In this document: piece after piece, positions 1-4,951 of the stretch | How positions within the stretch are numbered: position 1 is the first letter of the stretch | Layout of the letters: every line of letters begins with the position of its first letter | Assembly: GCA_011049795.1 (NCBI GenBank) | Contig: DRHD01000072.1 | Span: 1-7,967, forward strand | Source: Porticoccus sp. | GTDB taxonomy: Bacteria; Pseudomonadota; Gammaproteobacteria; Pseudomonadales; Porticoccaceae | DNA length: 7,967 nucleotides | Reading direction: 5' to 3' | Made by a program: the position numbers and the translations under genes | The notes under the pieces: generated by a model | What the model was told of the DNA's origin: nothing | The model's database searches: none | What the model saw: only the letters and a program-made list of their open reading frames with translations

Positions 1-500
1 TCCAGTTCGCCAATCATTTTTTCGACAAAGTCTACTTCCTTCCCGCTGAACCCAACTTCGAGGAGTTCATCGAGTTCATTGATCGCTTTTAGTGCCTGAC
101 GGCCCGCTTCGATTGAAGAAGAGACAAAGTCGATCATTTGTTGGTGGAGCGGCTCAGGGATAGACATTTTTCTACCCAGCATCAGACCGGCAATATCTTT
201 GGTGCGATTGGCAATACGGTCTTGCAGGGTTAGCAGGTCTAGCAGGTCGCCGCGATCAAGGGGCATGAACAGGCTTTTTGGTAGTTGCAGGCGAAGCTGG
301 CGCTTCATCTCATCTGCCTTGTCTTCTTTTTTGGAAATCTCATCGAAGATGTCCGAGCCCAGTTCCCAATCATTGGCAATGGCTGCATTAAGAAAGTCTT
401 GCAGTTTTTCTGCACAGGCCACGACCAGTGTCATATGCGCTTGCAGTGGACTGATGGGGGACTTACCAAAAAGGTTGAAGATAGTCTTACTAAAAACCAT
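1..500 (-). CDS. TIGR00153/DUF47 family PhoU-like protein (3' end off window)
   Basis: 166 codons are visible from ATG at 498-500; the C-terminus, perhaps 55-60 residues of a family usually near 225, lies beyond the window edge. The N-terminus (FNLFGKSPISPLQAHM), the block LRLQLPKSLFMPLDRGDLLDLL near residues 69-90 and LQDRIANRTKDIAGLMLGR near 92-110 are typical of the TIGR00153 branch of PhoU-like helical-bundle proteins. Acidic ExxxD-type positions (E59/D63, D87, D94, D102) fit PhoU-like metal binding. Family members are cytoplasmic, usually encoded just before a Pit low-affinity phosphate transporter, and thought to modulate it; I infer pit lies to the left, outside the window. The start is supported by AGGAG at 509-513, 8 nt from the ATG. 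The gene is 75 bp past recG with its own promoter. Family assignment is confident; exact role is not. Confidence 0.88.
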   Translation of the reverse strand, partial: MVFSKTIFNLFGKSPISPLQAHMTLVVACAEKLQDFLNAAIANDWELGSDIFDEISKKEDKADEMKRQLRLQLPKSLFMPLDRGDLLDLLTLQDRIANRTKDIAGLMLGRKMSIPEPLHQQMIDFVSSSIEAGRQALKAINELDELLEVGFSGKEVDFVEKMIGEL

Positions 501-529
501 GGAGTGGACTCCTATGAATATAGGCCGCG

Positions 530-558
530 AGTATATGAAGCTGTAACGAAAATGTCAC
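530..558 (-). promoter_or_regulatory. sigma70-type promoter for the PhoU-like gene
   Basis: On the minus strand, a -35 of GTGACA (553-558, 5 of 6 to TTGACA) and a -10 of TATACT (530-535, 5 of 6 to TATAAT) are separated by exactly 17 bp. Transcription would start near 523, giving a leader of about 23 nt that still contains the AGGAG ribosome binding site at 509-513. It means the PhoU-like gene need not depend on read-through from oxyR-recG. Seen by consensus matching only; no start site is known. Confidence 0.6.
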
Positions 559-580
559 ATGTTCGTCACAAACTTTTACA
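541..580 (+). promoter_or_regulatory. candidate Pho box (PhoB binding site), 11-bp periodic repeats
   Basis: Three to four 7-bp units recur every 11 bp on the plus strand: CTGTAAC (541-547), ATGTCAC (552-558), TCGTCAC (563-569) and a degenerate TTTTACA (574-580), separated by 4-bp, mostly A/T-rich linkers. This matches the architecture of the Pho box (CTGTCAT units with 4-bp linkers). Unit 2 is the complement of the predicted -35 of the PhoU-like gene, and the array points away from that gene, so a bound PhoB would be expected to block rather than recruit polymerase. The units are imperfect and partly explained by the -35 itself, so this is a candidate only. Confidence 0.4.
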
Positions 581-2648
581 CCTGACCATAACGCTCACTA
601 CCACCTAGCCAGCGGCGGATAATGGCGTGGGCTTGTGACGGGTGTTTGGTCAGCATTGTTTCGGCGGTTTTTTTGATCGTGGGTAGTAAATGAGCATCCC
701 GTTGTAGATCGGCAATACGCAATTCCATCTCACCAGTTTGTCGGGTGCCTAGAACTTCTCCTGGGCCCCGAAGCTTCAGATCCATCTCTGCTATCTGAAA
801 TCCGTCGGTGGTTTGGCGCATGATTTTCAGGCGCTCTGTACCCTGTTGGGAGAGAGGTGTGTGGTAGAGGAGCACGCAATGGCTTTCTTCTTTTCCGCGG
901 CCGACCCGGCCGCGTAATTGGTGGAGTTGGGCAAGCCCGAGACGCTCGGGATTTTCGATGATCATCAAGCTGGCATTGGATACATCGACACCCACTTCAA
1001 TCACCGTGGTGGCAACCAGTAATTGAATCTGACCCTTCTTAAAGGCCTCCATAGTGGCGGCTTTTTCGCCGGGTTTCAGCCGTCCGTGGATCAGGCTAAT
1101 GTGTAGCTCAGGCAACAGCAGGTGCAGCTCGTCTGCGGTTGCTTCTGCAGCTTGGGCCTCAAGTACATCGGATTCTTCAATTAGGGTGCATACCCAGTAG
1201 GCTTGACGCCCTTTGGCACAGGCCGTCCGTACTCGTTCGATGACTTCATGGCGCCGATGGTCGGCGATAACTACTGTGTTGACAGGTGTCCGCCCCGGCG
1301 GTAATTCATCAATAATAGAGCAGTCCAGATCGGCATAGGCGCTCATGGCCAGGGTTCTTGGGATCGGTGTTGCGGTCATAATCAATTGGTGGGGTGCAAA
1401 ATTACTACCCTGCCCTTTTTCTTTCAGGGCCAAGCGTTGGTGAACTCCAAAACGGTGCTGTTCGTCGATAATAATAAGGCCCAGATCTTTAAAGGTGACC
1501 TCGTCTTGAAATAAGGCATGGGTGCCCACAATCACTTGTGCGGAACCGTCGTTGATGGCCAGTAATTGTTTCTCACGGGCCTTGCCTTTGACTTTTCCGG
1601 TCAACCAGGCCACTCGAATACCCAGCGGCTTAAACCATGCTTCAAAATTGTTCCGGTGTTGCTCGGCTAAAATTTCGGTGGGGGCCATGATGGCCGCTTG
1701 TTTGCCATTGGTCACACATTGTAGTGCGGCCAATGCCGCTACGATGGTTTTGCCGGAACCTACGTCACCTTGAACCAATCGCAACATGGGAAAAGGTTTT
1801 GCCAGATCCTGTTGAATGTCAGCAGTGACTCGGAGTTGGGCGTCTGTGAGTTGGAATGACAGTGAAGCAAGAAATACCTGTTGAAGTTTCTCATCGTTGT
1901 TAAGCACCGGTGCACGATTTTGTTGAAACGTCTGGCGAAGATGGAGCAGGCTGAGGTGGTGAGCCAGCAGCTCTTCAAAGGCTAATCGTTGTTGTGCGGG
2001 GTGCTCTCCGTTGGCCAGCAGGTCGAGAGGTGCCGACTTAGGGGGGTGATGAATAAAGAATATGGCCTCAGTTAAAGAGATTTTATGTAATGACTCAGGG
2101 AGTAATTCTGTAATGGAGTGCTCGCTTATCAAGGCTAGGGCCTGGCTGGCAATCGTACGCAATCGTTGTTGACTAATTCCTTCAGACGCAGGGTATACAG
2201 CGGTCAGGTGTTGTTGGAGTGGCAGTGGTTGGTGTTGGTCAAGAAACTGGTATTCCGGGTGATAGATTTCCAGCCCGGAACTACCGTGTTTGACTTCTCC
2301 GTAACAACGCAGGTGGTTGCCGGTTTTCAGGTTCTGCCGCTGCGCGTTACTGAAATGAAAAAATCGCAGGGTAATGATGCCGGTGTTGTCTTGGATGCGA
2401 CACATTAAACTGCGGCGTCGGCCGTAGACTAGGTCGCAGCCACGAATTTCCCCTTCTATCACAACTTCGGTATTGGGCAGCGCGCTGCCAATGGGGGTGA
2501 TCCGGGTTCGGTCCATATATCGCATTGGCAGGTGGAACAGAATATCTTGGATGGTGCGAATACCGAGCTTGGCCAATTTTCCAGAAAGCTGGGTTCCCAC
2601 CCCCTTGAGCTGTGTGACGGGGATCTGATCCAGCGTGTGTTCGGTCAT
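576..2648 (-). CDS. recG: ATP-dependent DNA helicase RecG
   Basis: A 690-residue RecG, close to the 693 of E. coli. RecG is a double-stranded DNA translocase that remodels stalled replication forks and branch-migrates Holliday junctions and R-loops. Visible parts: an N-terminal wedge/OB region (about 55-150, with RYMDRT and FFHFSN), Walker A GDVGSGKT (294-301), DEQH box (395-398), TATPIPRT (425-432), the C-terminal helicase domain with QLRGRVGRG (577-585), and the TRG translocation region around LRGPGEVLGTRQTG (626-639). I chose the ATG at 2646-2648 because it forms an ATGA overlap with the oxyR stop and aligns with the E. coli start (GVG at 16-18 in both); an in-frame GTG at 2661-2663 would add five residues. 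Translation is probably coupled to oxyR. No strong terminator follows the TAA. Confidence 0.97.
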   Translation of the reverse strand: MTEHTLDQIPVTQLKGVGTQLSGKLAKLGIRTIQDILFHLPMRYMDRTRITPIGSALPNTEVVIEGEIRGCDLVYGRRRSLMCRIQDNTGIITLRFFHFSNAQRQNLKTGNHLRCYGEVKHGSSGLEIYHPEYQFLDQHQPLPLQQHLTAVYPASEGISQQRLRTIASQALALISEHSITELLPESLHKISLTEAIFFIHHPPKSAPLDLLANGEHPAQQRLAFEELLAHHLSLLHLRQTFQQNRAPVLNNDEKLQQVFLASLSFQLTDAQLRVTADIQQDLAKPFPMLRLVQGDVGSGKTIVAALAALQCVTNGKQAAIMAPTEILAEQHRNNFEAWFKPLGIRVAWLTGKVKGKAREKQLLAINDGSAQVIVGTHALFQDEVTFKDLGLIIIDEQHRFGVHQRLALKEKGQGSNFAPHQLIMTATPIPRTLAMSAYADLDCSIIDELPPGRTPVNTVVIADHRRHEVIERVRTACAKGRQAYWVCTLIEESDVLEAQAAEATADELHLLLPELHISLIHGRLKPGEKAATMEAFKKGQIQLLVATTVIEVGVDVSNASLMIIENPERLGLAQLHQLRGRVGRGKEESHCVLLYHTPLSQQGTERLKIMRQTTDGFQIAEMDLKLRGPGEVLGTRQTGEMELRIADLQRDAHLLPTIKKTAETMLTKHPSQAHAIIRRWLGGSERYGQV

Positions 2649-3574
2649 TCTACCGCTGGACACTGGGGCAGGGGGTGCTGTTTGATAGCGCTTCTAAGCG
2701 CATCGATTGCTTTGTGTCGGGGAAAGCTGGCTCTCCAAGCCAAGGCTGAGGTGCGACAGGGGACAGGGTCAGCAAAGGGACGAGTTACCAACAGGCCCTC
2801 CTTGTAACCGACACTTAGTGCCGCTGACAGGGGTAGGATCGTAATACCGAGACCCGAGGCTACCATATGGCGAAGGGTTTCCAGAGAGCTTCCTTCGCTG
2901 TGAGTTCGGATTTGTGCCTGGTTGTCATCTTGGTGTTTGTTCAGGTTCGGCAGTACTTCGCGTACCTGATCACCAAAGCAGTGGCCCTCTCCCAGCAATA
3001 AAACATTTTCCCTTTCGAGATCATCGGGTTTGATTTTTTTCTTTTTAGTCAGAGGGTGGTTGTCGGGCATCAGAACCACAAAAGGTTCTGAGTAGAGGGG
3101 CTGGGTGACCACATCAGGTTCGTTAAAGGGCAGGGCAACAATGATCACGTCCAGTTCTCCCTTGCGCAGTCGCTGCCTTAGAGTGGCAGTGAAGCCTTCT
3201 TCGATGACTAGAGGCATTTGTGGAACAGCCTCTTGCAGGGCTGGAATAAAATGTGGGAACAGGTAGGGGCCAATGGTAAAAATGGCGCCCACATAGAGAG
3301 GGGTCTTTAGCTGATCTCTTCCTGCTGAAGCGATATCTTTGATGGCGGCACTTTCCTCCAAAACTCGCTGGGCCTGAGCAATGACTTGTTCGCCGATGGG
3401 AGTGGAGCGGACGCTGTTTTTAGAGCGCTCAAATAATTCGACGCCCAGCTCTTGCTCAAGTTTTTTAACAGCGATGCTTAAAGTGGGCTGGCTAACATGA
3501 CACAATTTTGCTGCGTGGCCAAAATGTTGTTGTTGGGCTAGTGTGACGATGTAACGTAATTCGGTTAGGGTCAT
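2645..3574 (-). CDS. oxyR: LysR-family peroxide sensor OxyR, resolving cysteine absent
   Basis: 309 residues (E. coli OxyR 305). OxyR is a cytoplasmic homotetrameric transcription factor that senses H2O2 through Cys199 and activates catalase, peroxiredoxin and related genes. Visible: N-terminal winged HTH (about 1-60, recognition region near AAKLCHVSQPTLSIAVKKLE), a linker helix, and the two-lobed regulatory domain. Active-site residues Thr100, Thr129, His198 and Cys199 are at the expected numbers in GEGHCFGDQ, and R274 in the PVPCRTSALAWR block aligns with E. coli Arg266. The resolving Cys208 is Leu (codon CTG); other cysteines are at 25, 273 and 305. The start has GAGGAA at 3581-3586, 6 nt from the ATG. 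The gene leads a two-gene unit with recG, as in Pseudomonas, and is divergent from the SDR gene. An OxyR paralogue with altered sensing is the main alternative. Confidence 0.92.
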   Translation of the reverse strand: MTLTELRYIVTLAQQQHFGHAAKLCHVSQPTLSIAVKKLEQELGVELFERSKNSVRSTPIGEQVIAQAQRVLEESAAIKDIASAGRDQLKTPLYVGAIFTIGPYLFPHFIPALQEAVPQMPLVIEEGFTATLRQRLRKGELDVIIVALPFNEPDVVTQPLYSEPFVVLMPDNHPLTKKKKIKPDDLERENVLLLGEGHCFGDQVREVLPNLNKHQDDNQAQIRTHSEGSSLETLRHMVASGLGITILPLSAALSVGYKEGLLVTRPFADPVPCRTSALAWRASFPRHKAIDALRSAIKQHPLPQCPAVE

Positions 3575-3589
3575 GACAAGTTCCTCAGC

Positions 3590-3604
3590 GCTATTAATAA
3601 TAGC
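3590..3604. promoter_or_regulatory. perfect 15-bp palindrome, candidate OxyR/LysR-type operator
   Basis: GCTATTAATAATAGC is a perfect inverted repeat around a central A, placed in the 45-bp gap between oxyR and the divergent SDR gene. Its CTAT and ATAG ends match the OxyR half-element (ATAG-N7-CTAT), and reading right from ATAG at 3600-3603 the next bases (ctaaaac, then AAAT) keep 8 of 10 specified OxyR positions. The inner spacing of 5 bp differs from the 7 bp of the E. coli consensus. It covers the predicted -10 of oxyR, a normal place for LysR-type autorepression. Confidence 0.45.
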
Positions 3605-3626
3605 TAAAACAAATCGATAATGGAAA
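3597..3626 (-). promoter_or_regulatory. possible oxyR promoter
   Basis: On the minus strand, -10 TATTAT (3597-3602) lies 18 bp from a weak -35 TTTCCA (3621-3626, 4 of 6), giving a start near 3590 and a leader of about 16 nt containing the GAGGAA ribosome binding site. The -10 sits within the 3590-3604 palindrome. The -35 overlaps the first codons of the divergent SDR gene. Confidence 0.35.
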
Positions 3627-4504
3627 GCTCATTGAAGAAGTCGTTGGTGAAAGTTTTATTCATTGGTTGTGGTGATATCGGCGTTCGAACGATTCAGAGG
3701 CTAGGGTGCTCTCAGGATGGTTTGGTTTGGCAGGCACTGGCTATGCGCCGACATCCAGAAAGGTTGTCACCCAATATCAGCTCAGTTGCGATAGACCTCC
3801 GAGATACAGAGGCCCTTGCGGGGTTATTGGCTAGTCATTGTTTTGATGCCATCGTCGTTACGCTGACGGCAGATCAGATGACTGATCAGGGTTATGCCGG
3901 TACTTATGTGGCGGGTGCGAAGGCGTTGCAGTCAGCCATTGTGCAGAGTGGGCAACCTCCAGGGTTGGTGATTTGGGTATCGAGTACCGGGGTCTATCAT
4001 CAGAGCAATGGCGAATGGGTCGATGAGTTATCGGAAACGAATCCCAGTTCATTTCGAGGAAAGCGGCTGCTTGAAGCGGAGCAGGTAATACAGCAATTGG
4101 CTGTGTCCTCTGTTGTGGTTCGGTTTTCCGGAATTTATGGGCCAGGAAGAAGTCGATTGATTAGCCAAGCCAGGCAAGGTGTCATCGCTTCAGCGGTGCC
4201 GGTGCATTGGACTAACCGAATTCATTCGGAGGATTGTGCGGGTGTCCTCGCACACCTGCTGAGCAGGTTTGGTCAGGGGGCAGTTTTAGAGAATTTGTAT
4301 TTGGCGACTGATAATGAGTCAGCTCCTGCCCATGAGGTGCAGCGCTGGCTTGCCGAACAGGTTGAGATTGAACCGCTGGAGGGCAGTGAAGCTAGGCGAA
4401 CGGGTAACCGCCGATGTAGTAATCAGCGGTTGAGAAGCAGCGGCTACCTATTTTGCTACCCAACTTATCGGGAGGGTTATGGTGCGTTGTTAGTGGACAG
4501 TTAG
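3620..4504 (+). CDS. YeeZ-like atypical SDR / NAD-dependent epimerase-family protein
   Basis: 294 residues resembling the YeeZ-like branch of extended short-chain dehydrogenase/reductases. An N-terminal Rossmann fold starts KVLFIGCGDIG (11-21, the GxGxxG nucleotide loop); VIWVSSTGVY (117-126) is the usual SSTxVY strand; RFSGIYGPGR (168-177) and TNRIHSEDCAGVL (198-210) are typical of epimerase-family proteins; the C-terminus with NRRCSNQRL and YPTYREGY (263-286) is characteristic of this branch. The YxxxK catalytic motif is not evident: the expected segment reads NPSSFRGKRLLEAE, so Tyr is absent, as in E. coli YeeZ. Substrate and reaction are unknown. No convincing ribosome binding site precedes the ATG; GTG at 3647 behind GAAGAAG, or TTG at 3632, would also keep the Rossmann strand. 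It is the only plus-strand gene, divergent from oxyR and convergent with ridA. Confidence 0.85.
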   Translation: MESSLKKSLVKVLFIGCGDIGVRTIQRLGCSQDGLVWQALAMRRHPERLSPNISSVAIDLRDTEALAGLLASHCFDAIVVTLTADQMTDQGYAGTYVAGAKALQSAIVQSGQPPGLVIWVSSTGVYHQSNGEWVDELSETNPSSFRGKRLLEAEQVIQQLAVSSVVVRFSGIYGPGRSRLISQARQGVIASAVPVHWTNRIHSEDCAGVLAHLLSRFGQGAVLENLYLATDNESAPAHEVQRWLAEQVEIEPLEGSEARRTGNRRCSNQRLRSSGYLFCYPTYREGYGALLVDS

Positions 4505-4549
4505 GGAGCCGTTGTTCCCACACTCCCCACCCACTGCTGCGTTGAAGTC

Positions 4550-4933
4550 CTAGATAACCATAATGCCATCCATTTCTACGCCGACTCCTTTGGGGAGCTC
4601 TTTAACACCGATGGCTGCACGTGCTGGATAAGGCTCTGAAAAGTAGCGAGCCATGATGTCATTGATGGTGGCAAAGTTGCTGAGGTCTGTGAGGAAAATA
4701 TTAAGCTTGACGATATCCTTAAGCTCACCGCCTGCTGCTTCGCAGACAGCCGTCAGGTTTGTAAATACCTGTTCAATTTCTGCATCGATACCTCCTTCCA
4801 CCACGGCCATCGTTTCTGGGTCAAGCGGAATTTGGCCAGAGAGGTAAACGGTGTTGGTAACTTTTATTGCCTGAGAGTAAGTGCCAATAGCAGCGGGGGC
4901 TTTTTCTGTGCTGATGACGGCTTTATTTATCAT
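4550..4933 (-). CDS. ridA: RidA family reactive enamine/imine deaminase
   Basis: 127 residues (E. coli RidA 128), a cytoplasmic trimeric YjgF/YER057c/UK114 protein. RidA hydrolyses reactive enamine/imine intermediates, such as 2-aminoacrylate from PLP-dependent serine/threonine dehydratases, protecting PLP enzymes. Visible: [11 protein letters not shown] (12-22, with Tyr19), [10 protein letters not shown] (32-41), [17 protein letters not shown] (75-91), and YPARAAIGV (102-110), where Arg105 is the catalytic arginine that separates active RidA from inactive subfamilies; Glu120 near the C-terminus is also kept. The ATG is preceded by AGAGGA (4941-4946) at 7 nt. It starts 18 bp after spoT and is probably the last gene of that transcript. 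The gene meets the SDR gene tail to tail with 45 bp between. Confidence 0.94.
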   Translation of the reverse strand: MINKAVISTEKAPAAIGTYSQAIKVTNTVYLSGQIPLDPETMAVVEGGIDAEIEQVFTNLTAVCEAAGGELKDIVKLNIFLTDLSNFATINDIMARYFSEPYPARAAIGVKELPKGVGVEMDGIMVI

Positions 4934-4951
4934 GGTGGTGTCCTCTATGGG

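Noticed and set aside
231..248. Tandem 9-bp repeat TAGCAGGTC x2
   Set aside because: It encodes Asp-Leu-Leu twice within a segment typical of the PhoU-like family (DLLDLL), so protein conservation explains it.
199..608. Plus-strand open frames across the PhoU-like gene and its promoter
   Set aside because: They are antisense to a clear conserved protein, show no recognisable domains and have atypical composition.
2649..2663. recG start at GTG 2663 giving five extra residues
   Set aside because: The ATG at 2648 gives the ATGA overlap with oxyR and the E. coli-like N-terminal length.
3025..3046. A-rich slippery run in oxyR (A5-G-A7 on the minus strand) as a programmed frameshift site
   Set aside because: It encodes a plain KKKKIK stretch in a frame that continues through the whole conserved OxyR domain; no alternative frame product is supported.
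4504..4527. Possible bidirectional terminator between the convergent SDR and ridA genes (GGGAG at 4504-4508, CTCCC at 4523-4527)
   Set aside because: The stem is only 5 bp with a 14-nt loop and no U-tract follows on either strand, so it is not supportable as a terminator.
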